Positions 24,101-35,723 of a stretch of 64,000 nt of DNA are shown one piece after another. The stretch comes from Laguncularia racemosa (taxonomy: Eukaryota; Streptophyta; Magnoliopsida; Myrtales; Combretaceae), in assembly GCA_037954665.1 (NCBI GenBank), contig JBBMOL010000250.1:248001-312000 (forward strand), written 5' to 3'. The notes under the pieces were generated by a model. It saw only the letters and a program-made list of their open reading frames with translations. It was not told the DNA's origin and searched no databases. Position 1 is the first letter of the stretch; the number at the start of each line of letters is the position of its first letter. Made by a program: the position numbers and the translations under genes.

Positions 24101-24972
24101 CTGACTGATGTATTTAATCCTTGACCTCATTGTGTATTATTATTATTATAGTATAAGCTGCGACCCACTTCACTGCCCATCCCAGCTCCCATCCCCTAGT
24201 CATCTCCATGCATGCTGATTATTATCTATACAGTTTTGCACATAGTTTTTTCCTCCTATTTCCTCCTTATCATGTATTTTGTGAATATATTAAATAACCA
24301 CTTCAGATGATATCTTTATTTAAATATGGCCATGTCTTATAGCTTTAATCAATCCAAATGTAATAATACCTTTGCTACTTAATGTTAGATGGATTTTTTT
24401 AATTAAAAAAATCAATATTTTTTAATTCTTCATCTTGAGTTTTGGAGAGAGTATAGAGATGACATTCAATCTTCTATCATAGGAAGAGAGACAATTTTCA
24501 TAGATAGTGGGTAAAGAACGAATCATGATCATCGAAAAGTAGAAAACTCCTTATATATTAAAAAGGAAAAAATACATGTTGGTAATATTTCATAAAGCTT
24601 TCTTACTTTTTTTAATTATAAATAGTGACATTGAATAATTGTCAGAATTTTTTACAATTTATTCTTTTGATTAAATAGATTATTTTTTATTTAGCTATTG
24701 ATATGCTCACACTATTTATATTTTTTTATGTGTGTGTGTGCCTTTCCTTTTTATCACATTGCGATACATATGTTAATACCTTTGCTATGAGAAAATAAAT
24801 TAACAGGCATGTACAACTATTAGTATAATGTTAGTAAAAAATGGTGCCAAGTAACTTTAAGTGATAATAAATTAAATTGATAATATAAATTATTGTTTCC
24901 TTAACGTTTTATCTTATAAATGATGAATGGTTTCAAAAGAATGTAAACCCATTGGTGTTTCATAATGTTAGC
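24101..24972. other. AT-rich spacer
   Basis: No gene or bounded repeat recognised. Confidence 0.55.
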
Positions 24973-25534
24973 ACAGACTCAAACTCGAGGCTGTTGAATC
25001 CAATATAACTGTGATTAAGATTGCAAAAAATGGAAATGGCAACTTCAAAATCCTCATGGAAGCAATCAATACCATTGCTATTGGGAATAACAAACAAGTC
25101 ATCATGCACATTAGTCTTGGAGAATATGTTGAGAAGCTCAACAACAGCACCGATTGAATCAAACCTTTTATCACCTTTATGGATCACCCAACAATATGTC
25201 AAACTTGACATTTCATGGTTGACCATAGTGCCACCTTAATTTTCCCTCACCTCTTTCATTAACTTTCTCTAACAAGAAGAAGATTATTCATCTTTATTTA
25301 ATTGCATATCTATTTTTTGTATTTCAGAATTTCACGCCAAGATCCAATGGTAAGAAACCCAATGAGCAAGCGATCGCCATTAGAGTTTTAGGTGACAGAT
25401 CCAAATTCCGTAATCACAAGTCCATTGGTTTCCAAGATGTAGTCTATAATGATGGGGGATTCCATTTCGGTAAGGAATGCTATATTGAAGGTACAATTGA
25501 TTTTATCTTTGGATTTGACACATCGCTTTATGTG
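24973..25534 (+). pseudogene. Pectinesterase (PPME1-like) pseudogene, copy 1, truncated
   Basis: The family demethylesterifies cell-wall pectin. Exon 1 remnants (24973 to about 25243) carry VIKIAKNGNGNFK, EAINTIAIGNN and EYVEK. Exon 2 (25328-25534) keeps PNEQAIAIR, IGFQD and DFIFG, with both motif aspartates still encoded. The N-terminal signal region and all of exon 3 are missing. A stop (TGA) at about 25157 and a frameshift before the NLTFHG-equivalent segment break exon 1. A deletion removes the end of exon 1 with its donor, so coding text passes directly into intron-like TCCCTCACCTCTTTC. The exon 2 acceptor (TTTCAG) and donor (GTATGT) survive. It is clearly related to the copy at 41792-43319. 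Confidence 0.85.
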
Positions 25535-28390
25535 GTATGTTGTCTTTTGGTTTAACTATGCATATATATATATATATATATGAATGCCTAAGATGGATTA
25601 TTGTATATTTGGTTTGTTATTTTTTAATTCGTTCGGTATTTATTTGATATCCATTTAAATATATATATTTATCAAGAATAAGATATCAAAAAGATAATAT
25701 ATATATATATATATATATATTCTTTTTATAAAATTAAATATCTAACATATCCATAAAAATTTGAATTTATTTATTTATTATCTTATTTATTTTTATAAAA
25801 ATATTAACTAATATCTCATTTTCCAATATAAATATATATATATATATATATTTAAAGCCTTTAAAAAAAATGTAAACCTTTACTTTCCAATTCCAATTTT
25901 TCAATAATTATCTTCATCATAATTATGAAGATAAAATTTTGATAAAATAGTGTCTAAATATTAAATTTCAAATCAAATAAAGATAATACATCCATAAACT
26001 CATCGCACTCTTTACTCTTTCTTCTATCTCCAACATGTAAATCTATTGCTTGTATATATATATATATATGCTTATATCGTCAAAGCATTTACTATATTTG
26101 GCATTTGGAAGTTGGTTGTGATGAGTCCATCCCCTGTACTTAGTGATGTGTTCAATTGTATGTCCAATTATTAAAACGAAACCACTAAATCCATTAAAGC
26201 TCCTATATTCATTGGGAGTAAAGAACAAATAAATAAATAAGTAAATAATAAATATAAAAAAAAGAAGAAATGTTTTTTTTTCTCCCTAAAAATTTGTGCT
26301 TCTTGCCCCCAAAACGTGTTCCTATTGCTTTATCATTTTTTTATTTTTTATTTTTATTTTACTTCATTTTCAAAAATTTTTATTTTTCTTTTTCTTTATC
26401 TTGTTTCCTCCTTTTTTTTTTGCAAATATTTTTACTAAAAGACTGCTAAACTAAAAATAAAAAATAATTAGGTAAAAATGGGGTATCTACATCTTTATAA
26501 AACCTTCCCCTTTTGTAGTCATAACTTTTACCTTTTGTTATCTCTATGTGTTCACATTTTTATATTTGTTATTAGATTTATATTCACTTTTTTTAATTTA
26601 TTTTTTATACTTTCTGTTGCTTTTTTTTTTTTTATGTTTCATAAATTGAAACCATTGATTTTGATAGACCCAACAAATGAGCTTACTGGTTTAAGTACTG
26701 GACAAAAAAAGTATTGGAGTATTGGACAAAATGGCTAAAATTTATACTATATCAAATATAGTACAAAAAAAGTGTTGGAGTACTGGACAAAAAAAGTATT
26801 GGAGTATTGAACTTTATTTTGATGATGATGCTAGTTTGTTAATACTAGTTCTTATATTATTACTTATTATATTGATGATATTGATTTAATTTATTTACTA
26901 TTGGAATTTGCAGTATGCATCAAAATATTGTAATTTAATTAAAATGATAGTTATTAAATATTAAGGTAAATTATTATAATTTAATATATATTAATTTGTT
27001 ATAATATTAATATAATTAACATTACAGTTATTAAATATAATTTATAATTTTTTATGACTATTATTAAATATTATTAATATAATATTTATAATGTGTTATA
27101 TTATTAAATATAACACAAATTATTGTAATTTATAATATGAATTATTAATTTTTTCAATCAATAGATTTATATTTATTATTTTATATTATTCATTTAATTA
27201 CATGAATTAAATAATCTCTTCAAATTGTATTTTTTTATAATATTAAAAATATAATTAAATAATCATGATATTATACAAAAAGGTATAATTATCAAAAATA
27301 TCATGTTCAGTGCAGTACTTTATAATTGTAAACAATCAATATGACAAAAATTTTTGTCAGTGCTAAACATACCAAATGTAGTACAATTTTTTTTTATCCC
27401 GTTTTCTTTGTTTTGTATTGTTCAATATTACAAATCAAATGATAGAACCAACGGTTCCTATATAGGTTATGATTTGTAAGTTTGGATCACGATTTCGATC
27501 CAAACTGTGACAATATCTAATGACAAGCAAACGATGATGATAGAAATATGGCACAACCCAAGAGCAAGCCCAAGCATAAAGTATTTAGGAAATAACTCCA
27601 CCGCTTCGATGATCCAATGAGATATGATTAATGCAGCGTTTTATTTGCTAGCTAAGTAGGTAATTGTTAATTGGCTTAGAGAAACCTTATACGACCTAAT
27701 TAATGATCTTTGGAGTTCGATTTATATTAATAAAAGGGTATTTATTTATTTTCTAAATGTTGATTTATTTCTTGAATCTAAAAACACAGAGACAAGGTAA
27801 AACGTCCGGATGCTGGCTAAATACTCTCAAGTGAAAGGGAAGGATTATATTTAACTAAAAATATAATATTTAAAAAAAACCTTTTTTTTTTTGACAAAAA
27901 TCCTTATCTATATTAGCCTCAAGATAGTAGTTACATTATGGAAATCAATTAGCTGGAATTGATTTTCAAGTCATGCCAAAAAAATTCAGCATTTCATTTG
28001 GCATGTCACTCTCTATTAATTCTAAGACAATAATATGATAATTGCTTGTAATTTTGAATTTGTTCAAAGGGAAAAATAAGACACTATTAATTAACCCTCA
28101 ATATTGCAACTTTTTTTTTTAATTTTTTATTAGTAAGAGGAGTTTGTGAAACACTTAATTACACAAATTTAATTTGGTTTCATAACTATTGCTTTAGCTA
28201 TTGATGAGTAGAGAAGTTACAATGCCACTCCATGCTCTAGTCGATCAACTAAAAAATGTGAAGATCCTAGCTACTAGCTAGCTAGTCACGTCTAGCAACT
28301 AATGCTATTAACTAAGCTTAACCCTGATGGATTTTGTTGATCATTGTGTGAAGAAAACGTGGCTGGCTCGGCTAGGTTTTATTAGCTAGA
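25535..28390. other. AT-rich spacer with several TA microsatellites
   Basis: Contains (TA)n at about 25562-25580, 25699-25720, 25831-25850 and 26053-26070. Three or four copies of TATTGGAGTATTGGACAAAA or TACTGGACAAAAAAAGT lie within 26690-26815. A short perfect stem (GTTTGGATC/GATCCAAAC) occurs at about 27480-27506. No gene is supported. Confidence 0.55.
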
Positions 28391-28400
28391 GAGATCATTA

Positions 28401-28494
28401 GAGATATGTGTGAGTTTGTTGTTTTCAGGTAAACTAAATCTTAAAGAAGGATTTTGGCTAAAGTAAATATGGGAATACCGTGGCAAAATCGCAG
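28401..28494 (+). repeat. MULE left terminal inverted repeat
   Basis: Pairs with 34182-34277. Matched blocks include GAGATATGTGTGAGTTTG, AAAGTAAAT, GGAATACC and TGGCAAAATCGCAG. Further AATCGCA motifs follow just inside, at about 28530 and 28556. Confidence 0.85.
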
Positions 28495-29029
28495 TGGACG
28501 ACGATTTTGCCAAATGAAGAAATCGCATATCTAACCTGCAATTTTAGTTAGAGGCAAATCGCAGGTTAGCATTGTGATTTACATTTAAATAAAACATTGC
28601 GTTTTTTTGTAACAACCTATGATTTACCCCCAACTGAAATTGCAATCCCAACCGGCGATTCGGTCGAGCCTCAAATAAACTCCTGTGTGGACACAGAACG
28701 ACATTTTCCACCAGAGCAAACACGTGATTTTGTTTCTTTCTCTCAAATTTCTCTAAAAAAACACATGCAAAACATAATTTTTTATTGGGAAATTATAGTT
28801 TCGCAACTCCAACTCACGATTTTGGTCTTTATTCAAGTAAGTGTCACTTATTTCATGTAAAAATTCATTGTAAATTTCATTTATTGAATTTAATGATTGC
28901 ACAATCCATTGTTGTTTTTCTCTACGAAATAGAATGTATTATTGTTAATTTTGTGATAAATGAAAGTTAAGATGGAATGCATACTCGAAATTGTACATCG
29001 TTCCATACTAATTGGCGAAGATCTTATAG

Positions 29030-29545
29030 CATTTGCCCCAAACTTTTTGAAATTGCCCCAATTTGTAGAATTTGCCTCAATTTTAGTAAATTTGCCATAA
29101 TTTGTAGGTTTTACCCCAATTTTAGTGAATTTGCCCAGATTTGTATAATTAATCCTAAATTTAGTAAATTTGCTCTAATTTGCATAATTTCCTCCAATTT
29201 GACTAAATTTGTCCTAATTCACACAATTTCCCCCAATTTTAGTAAATTTGCTTCAATTTTAATAAAATTGCCTTAATTTGTGGAACTTGCCACAATTTTA
29301 TTAAAATTGCCCTAATTCGTAAAATTTGTTCCAAATTTACTAAAATTATAAAATTTATCACAATTTGTGGAACTGGCCACAATTTTATTAGATTTGCCCA
29401 AATTTGTAGGATTTATCGCAATATTATTAAATTTGCCCTTATTAATAGAATTTGCCCTAATTTGCACAATTTACCCCAATTTTAGTAAATTTGCCCCAAT
29501 TTGTTGAATTTGCCCTACTTTTGTGGAATTTGCCTTATCTTGAAG
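29030..29545 (+). repeat. 39-bp dimeric tandem array (alternating 19/20-bp units)
   Basis: About 13 imperfect dimers alternate a GCCNNAATTTGTAGAATTT-like half with a GCCCCAATTTTAGTAAATTT-like half. Because 39 is a multiple of three, one frame (ATG at 28977, open to 29276) reads a 13-residue repeat of the form PNFSKFAxICxI six or so times before a stop. It lies between the left TIR and the transposase. Whether it was ever translated is unknown. Confidence 0.75.
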
Positions 29546-29589
29546 AATTCAACTCAATTATGTGGTGATGGAGGATTTTGTTAAATTCC

Positions 29590-31420
29590 CGATATTTGCC
29601 CATTAGAATATCGTGTATAGTGAATACGAACTATATTACGATAGAGAGCCCATTAAGAAAAATTAAAGTGAAGACAAATGTGGGGTTCAGAGAATTATTG
29701 TTGAAGATATTTGTCGCAATTAAAATTGATCATACCTCTGTCTAAGTTGAGGTGTTCCATAGGCAGCTCGGAATTTATAACTCTAGTTATGTCCAACCAT
29801 GATATTCTTTGATCTCAATAACAGAGGATGATGATGTAGAAAGTCTTCTTGCATATGCTCAAGCTACAGGTCCATTGTTCATTCAGGAGATATTCGTTAA
29901 ATTAGTTCATAATGTCCATACTCAAGTTAAATAAATATGTTTTGAGAGTGCAATGCCTCCCCCCCCTATAGGGCTAAGAGTGCATGAATGCTAGGACATC
30001 ACTTCAACAAATCGATAATTTTGAAGAGTGTTATAGAGAAGATAATGACATGGATTTACCCATTGGAGATGCGCTTGAGAGGGAGATCAAAGAGGTTAAC
30101 AATGAAAATTTTGTTGATTTTGAAGAAGAAGTGGTAAATAAGGAGGATGAAACCGGTGGCACATCTAATGATCCCCGCATGAATATTGAGTCTCACACAT
30201 CTCATGATCCTTTACCTCAAGTATTCATAGAGATTGCCATCACACACACTATTGGGTCTACCTCTCCAATGGTGGATCCCATAACTCCGTCCTTCGAGCA
30301 TCCTATTTCGTTCTTCAATAGGAGATGTAGAGGTAATTGGTACATAACATTTGAAGAGAGTACCCATTCTTTAGATGACTTGAGCTTCGGTGACGAGTTG
30401 AGGAAAGGAATGCGATTTGTCTTGAAGTTTGATTTAGTATATGTAGTCAAGGCATACCATATAAAGAATCACCACAATTTTCATGTAATCAAGTCTAATA
30501 AGAAGATATGGCATGTTGCCTACATCGAGAGGGACAAGGGATGCAAATGGAGACTTTGTGCATGCTAAAAACAGATGGACATAGATTTTGTAATTACCAT
30601 TGTCGAACGACTGTACACATGTATTAATCTTCTGTTGAATTAGGACCATCCGTAGTTGGACTTAAGCTTTATGGAATGCTGCTTTATGGGTTAGGTGAGG
30701 AATGAACCTGATGTATAGGTTTCCATGCTAAAGTAACAGATTCGTGACACATACGGGTATCTGGTCATAAGGAAACACGCATGGATGGCAAAAGGCGGGC
30801 AATCAAAACTGTTTACAGGGATTGGGATAAATCTTATAAAGGCATGACAAGAATAGCAAAGCATTCGCAAATGCTGAGGTTTTCACATTGTGGGCCACCA
30901 AGAAAATAAAAAAAATGAGGCTAAGATACCAATCGCCATAAGGCAATCAATTTTGATAGAGGGAGTGGGGTTTTTGAGGTTGTCACGGGTGCTAGAACAA
31001 CAGGACATGGGATTGCAGGAGGCAACAATCACACCATGAACCTACTAACAGATGAATGCATATGTAACAAATGGCAAACGTATAGAATTCTTTGTTTACA
31101 TGCTTTTGCTGAGATGTCATACGTTCATGTGTATGGTATGCAACATATGGCCAAGTAGTACTATTGGACAAACTAAAGTGTTATATACCATAGTAGCTTC
31201 ACTCCTATTGGGGAGAGTAGTAGGTGGCTGAATGTGCAGCATCCATATGTACATCTGGATGGAGGACTTACCTAATGCAATGGTAAGCTAATCAAAGCGA
31301 TATAACAATGAGATGGACCTTAGAGAGCCATCAACGCATAATGCTTGTAGTTTCTATCGAAGGGAGGGCTACAATAGAAGAAGTTGCTCCGAATGAGGCC
31401 AATGACAAGGTTCTTACTTG
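29590..31420 (+). pseudogene. MULE transposase relic (PB1-like, MuDR and SWIM regions)
   Basis: In order I see: an N-terminal PB1-like region (VKTNVGFRELLLKIF near 29660, then ISITEDDDVESLLAYA near 29820); an acidic linker open at 29984-30300; and the MuDR N-terminal domain at 30360-30565 (GMRFVLKFDLVYVVKAY, ending CKWRLCA). A SWIM zinc finger follows at 31054-31110 (CICNKWQ, then CLHAFA), then C-terminal text to about 31420. Only some 480 bp separate MuDR from SWIM, against about 1.25 kb in the copy at 37.7-40.4 kb, so most of the DDE catalytic core is deleted. Stops occur at 29740, 29789, 30566 and beyond 31150. Confidence 0.75.
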
Positions 31421-31641
31421 CTAGCAATTGTCATTTTTAGTAACAAGTAATGTTAAGTTTTTCTATTTTTTATTGAAAAGAAAAAAATGAAAATTTATTG
31501 TATAATTTTGAAAATGACCCAACCCTTTGTTGTCTCTTATGTAGTTGGATTTGGGCCCAACAAATAGATCACTCACATTGTAGGAGACTCATTGCTCAGA
31601 GGCTGTATGGAGGGGACAAGTATATTATCGGTTTCCACTTT

Positions 31642-31675
31642 CATTACATTACATTACATTACATTACATTACATA
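31642..31675 (+). repeat. (CATTA)n pentanucleotide tract
   Basis: About six CATTA units lie inside the PMD-associated reading frame. The number of bases is not a safe multiple of three across variants, so expansion here would shift the frame. Confidence 0.9.
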
Positions 31676-32098
31676 CTAAATTTGCTTCATTTTTAGGAGG
31701 ATGCTTGGTTAGCGCGTTATAGACGGAAATCCTCTCTAAAGACCCTAAAGGAGAGATTGCACTTTGACTAATGCCTTACGCTTTATTTGCAGCGGACTAG
31801 CTTTCGTGGGGGTGTCCCAGCTTGCATTTATAGAGTTAGGTTGGCACCTCATTACAACTTTTGTGGAGAGGTGGAGACCGGAGACACACACTTTTCACAT
31901 GCCACATGGAGAGTTGACAATCACTTTACAGGATGTGGCGGTGTTGTTGGGCTTGCCTATATGTTAGACACCATATATGCATAAGCTCTTGAAGTAGCTT
32001 CCCCCTTCTTGTTAAGAAGGGAGTGATATTTGGTGTGCCGGGGTGCCTTTGATATGCTTCAATATTGTGGAGTGGTACCAACCTAACTGGGTGATGAG

Positions 32099-32760
32099 TA
32101 GGGGTGGGTACGGTTACTAAACCATAATTTATAGTCCGTTTTTTTTTTCATTCCAAACCAAACCATACGATTCGGATTAGAAAATTTTTTAAACCATTGA
32201 ATAACGGTTTAGTTTGGTTTAGATTATGGATTAAACCAAAATTTTCACATTTTAGCGAAAGAGAGAACGGAGGTGAGAGAGAAAGCATAAGAGGTGAGAG
32301 AGAACAGAGGCAAGAGGGAGAATAGAAGAGGTGAGAGAGAGGGAGAACAAAGGCGAGAGAGAAAATAGAAGAGGCGACATGAGAGAGAGAAGGAGAACAT
32401 AGGTGAGAGAGAGAGGCAAAAGAGTCGAGAGAGAGAACAAAAGAGGTGACAGGTGAGAGAGAAGGAGAACAGAGGCGAGAGAGAGAACATAAGCGACAAG
32501 AGAGGATAGAGGTGAGAGAGAGAGAGGCAGATGTTGGTAGCGATTAGGGTTTGTCATTAGCTTGGGTTGGTCGGCACTTGGCAGGTTGGGCTTTTTTTTT
32601 TTAAACGGTTTGGTTCGGATTATAAGTGCAATTCGGATTTCACACCTGAACTAAATTGTAATCCATCTTAGAGGGGATAATTTGAACCCTAATAAAAAAC
32701 CGCTAATTCGTTTTGGTTTACGAATTGGTTCGGTTTGGATGGTTTTTTTGCTTACCCCTA
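32099..32760. mobile_element. hAT-type MITE nested in the PMD region
   Basis: The ends are TAGGGGTGGGTACGG and, inverted, TAGGGGTAAGC. Flanks GTGATGAG (32091-32098) and TTGATGAG (32761-32768) match at 7 of 8 positions, as expected for the 8-bp hAT duplication. Subterminal GGTTTGGTT-type text is present on both sides. The interior (32255-32530) is a degenerate GAGAGAGA/GGAGAACA purine-rich minisatellite. It has no transposase. Confidence 0.8.
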
Positions 32761-33300
32761 TTGATGAGGCAATTCAGTGGGATCTAAAGGATTCTACAAT
32801 TGTGTGACACGTCTCCTTCCCTCCATATGATCGATTTTAAAGGGAAAACTAATGAAGATTACAGGACGAGATATGTGGTCTATATCCAATAATGGGAGTA
32901 GCGTCAATTGTCTAACATTCAAATAGAGTTTGATGAAACACTATTGAGTAGGGTAGATCCCACATATTATCTTTGGTACCATAGTGTCACACGGCGATAC
33001 ATTAGCAGGATGGGAGCGATGCTTGGTGCCCTGGTAAGTCGCTTTAACCATATCGTTGTACTTATATGTATTCAACATTGTATTATTGACATGTTTGATT
33101 TTCCATGTAGTCGAATTGCTTTGCTCGCAATGTAGTGGTAGATTCCCTACAAGAGTGCCAAGTCATAGCATCTACTGGGAGTCATCTCCTCAAGGTCTTG
33201 GTGGTGTTACATTATTCCCTCCAGATCATCAAGAGCACCATCAGGAGATGCCTCCACCTCGTGCGACCTAAGGGAGAGGACAAGCTTGTGCTAGGGGTTA

Positions 33301-34181
33301 TCGTTAGTAGGTAGTGCAAGATTGATCTCCTAGCCCTCCTGAAGATGCCCCACCTGCTCATTACTCACCAGTGTCTCATCCTTCACTATATTACAATAAT
33401 CTTACCTTTAGTGTTGACTCGATGGAGTTATATACACCTGATATCCAGGTATCATATATGTCTACCATTACTCCTCCCACTCCTCAAAAGGAAAGACATT
33501 TATGTACACAAGATATGGGGGAGGGAGTCACATAAGTAGATCTTCGATATATTTCATGAGATGAGCCACCATTCCAAACCTAGACCCATCTCGATGTCGG
33601 AGGACCTAGCAACTCTTACCGAATTGGACAAAGTTCAGCACTCACTGTACATAGACATTATTAGGGATGATGTCGACGAAGGGTATATATATATATATTT
33701 GGCTATGTAATTATACATTTTTTTTTCATTTTCTTGAGATGTATATGTACTTATAACTTCGTTTGCTTTAGATATGTAATTTTGATTGTATAATTTGAAA
33801 GACTTGATGAAATCATTTAATTTCTCAAATTTATTTGTTTCATGTTGAATTTCATAATTGTTACAGGTTTATCTTTTTGACAGGTTCTTAGTTTTAAATA
33901 GAATTTAGGAAATAAGTTTAGTTCCAAGTTTATTTATTTTCATATGTTCAATTATTTCCAATTATGAACTTTATGTTTGTCACAAGTTCATTTATTTTCA
34001 CAAGGTTTACTAGATCCTAGCATTGAGGAATAGGGAAGCACGGGATACAGAAATTAATGGAAATTGCATGTTGAACATGCAAGTTTTAGTGAACTTGTAG
34101 GTTGAGATTACGAGTTTGTTTTATAAAGAAATCGCAAGTTGAGACTACGATTTTACAAAAAGAAGAAATCGCAGTCCCAAC
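33301..34181. other. 3' interior of the MULE
   Basis: AT-rich sequence after the PMD tail. A stretch at 33560-33680 reads SKPRPISMSEDLATLTELDK in one frame and may be the last coding remnant; nothing else is recognised. Confidence 0.45.
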
Positions 34182-34277
34182 CTGCGATTTTGCCATGGTA
34201 TTCCTCAATTTACTTTGGTTGGAAGCCTTTTTTTTAAGAATTACTTTGCTTAAGAATGGCAAACTCACACATATCTC
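34182..34277 (-). repeat. MULE right terminal inverted repeat
   Basis: Complement of the left repeat. Subterminal AAATCGCA motifs continue inward at about 34129 and 34165 and as CCTGCGATTTTGCC at 34180-34193. Confidence 0.85.
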
Positions 34278-34287
34278 GAGAACATCA

Positions 34288-35723
34288 TGGGCATTCATCA
34301 CATCGATGGATTAATAACATGTAAGTATTAATAAAATTTTAGTTAATTTAGCTGGTAGTTTTTAATTGTATTAACACACTATGTAGATAGATAGGTAGTG
34401 TACAAATATCACGTAAAAATATAATTAGTGGTTTTAAAAAAAATGTGTATTATTACTATCACGTGTTTAAATATCATTGATACTTACATACTATTAATTC
34501 ATCTATCTAACGTATTTATACCATTAATTTTTTTTAAATTAAGAGGTTGGAGAAACGCACGGTTGTCAGAGGATTCAACCTTAAGTAGCTTAGAATAAAG
34601 AGATTAGTTGTTTCTTTAGATTTTATAATTCCCCTTTAATTAATAGAAAGTCAATGCACTAAAAAAGGATGAGCATTTTATTTAAAGGCATAGATATCTC
34701 TTAAAAACTTTTGGTATTACATGAATTCCTATCTTTTTAAAATTCAGCACCTAAACTTATTGAAATAGCTATAAAACCTACTTTGTTTATGGATTATCCT
34801 GCTAACATATATAATTAAATTAGTATGTAGTTTTAATTGGCAAATGTTAAAAAATACTAAAAAATGTTCAGAAAATAAAATATAGAAAATTGCTAGAAAA
34901 TAAAAAAAGAGAAATTAGATAAAATTCAAAAAGAAAAAAGAAAAAAACTATATGGTTGGTGCCAGCCACTCAGTTTCTATAATAATTCCATCAATTGAAC
35001 ATGCTAATTTAATTGTTTACATTAGTAGGAAAATTTACATAAATAGTCAACACATAAATAAAGTGGGTCCATGTTTGTTTTAGAGGATCTACTTTTGAAA
35101 AAATAGAATGTTCATGTAATTTTAAAAGCTTTTAAAGGGTGTCTATATATTTTACCCTCTATTTAATGTGTCCCATTTCCATCTCCTTTGTTTGGTCTAT
35201 TGTTATAGTTGATTGGTTGGGGTTATAGATGCCTCCAATATGTTGTTAATTTCCCATTTGATGTTTGAATCATATTGTTATTCAATATTATACAATTTAT
35301 ACTGAAGGTGCGCACCTTCAAGCAACCTATGTATTAGGGTATGTGTTTCCCATACAGAAAAGTGGTCCTATCCGAACACTACTGGCTCCATAGAAGAAAC
35401 GCTTTGGAAAACAACCTATGTACCAGAGTGAATCATCAACTCAGCCTATAGATTGGAGTCCCGTGCCTCAGCGAGCATTCGACGATATTCCCTAGCAACA
35501 TCCAACACAGGAGTCTTAAGCTCCTACTCCATATCCAAGGCTATCTCGAGAACTAACCAACACCTTTGCCCAGCTAGCTAAACAATTCACCAAGGGAAGG
35601 AGATGGGATGGGATAGGAACCGATAATTTGTTATTTATTTCATATGTATATATTCCATTTAAACGATCAAGTTGAGGTATTTTAACATTTTGTAATGAAT
35701 TTCTATACATTTTATCTGACAGA
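34288..35723. other. Spacer between MULE and solo LTR, with an unidentified coding-like relic
   Basis: AT-rich to about 35280. A perfect 16-base palindrome GAAGGTGCGCACCTTC lies at 35304-35319. From about 35415 to 35640 one plus frame, broken by two stops, reads IDWSPVPQRAFDDIP and later TPYPRLSRELTNTFAQLAKQ. That looks like real former coding sequence, but I do not recognise the family. The 3' part forms the left flank of the solo LTR. Confidence 0.4.

Larger units (their letters stand above)
31498..33300 (+). pseudogene. Plant mobile domain (PMD) region linked to the MULE, broken
   Basis: The frame at 31764-31967 reads a PMD signature: LITTFVERWRPETHTFHMPH, then TITLQDVAVLLGLPI. This domain occurs in MAIN/MAIL1 proteins and in many plant transposons. 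The part before it, open from 31498, is interrupted by a (CATTA)n pentanucleotide run at 31642-31675. After 31970 the domain continues in other frames, is split by the MITE at 32099-32760, and resumes with VDPTYYLWYHSVTRRYISRM near 32950-33010, then a Pro/His-rich tail to about 33270. Frame breaks and stops make it a pseudogene. Its orientation matches the transposase. Confidence 0.75.
28401..34277 (+). mobile_element. Mutator-like element (MULE) with transposase relic and plant mobile domain
   Basis: The ends are inverted repeats of about 95 bp. The outermost 18 bases are identical (GAGATATGTGTGAGTTTG at 28401-28418 and its complement at 34260-34277), and an inner block ends in GGCAAAATCGCAG at both ends. 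Flanks GAGATCATTA (28391-28400) and GAGAACATCA (34278-34287) match at 8 of 10 positions, fitting an old MULE target duplication. Inside are a 39-bp array, a MuDR-type transposase relic, a PMD and a nested MITE, all on the plus strand. The transposase is broken and lacks most of its catalytic core, so the element is not autonomous. Confidence 0.85.

Noticed and set aside
32245..32557. Two overlapping minus-strand frames rich in Leu, Ser and Phe
   Set aside because: They are translations of the GAGAGA minisatellite inside a MITE, open in several frames at once.
34086..34314. Open frames on both strands
   Set aside because: They lie across the MULE's terminal inverted repeat and its flank, with no homology.
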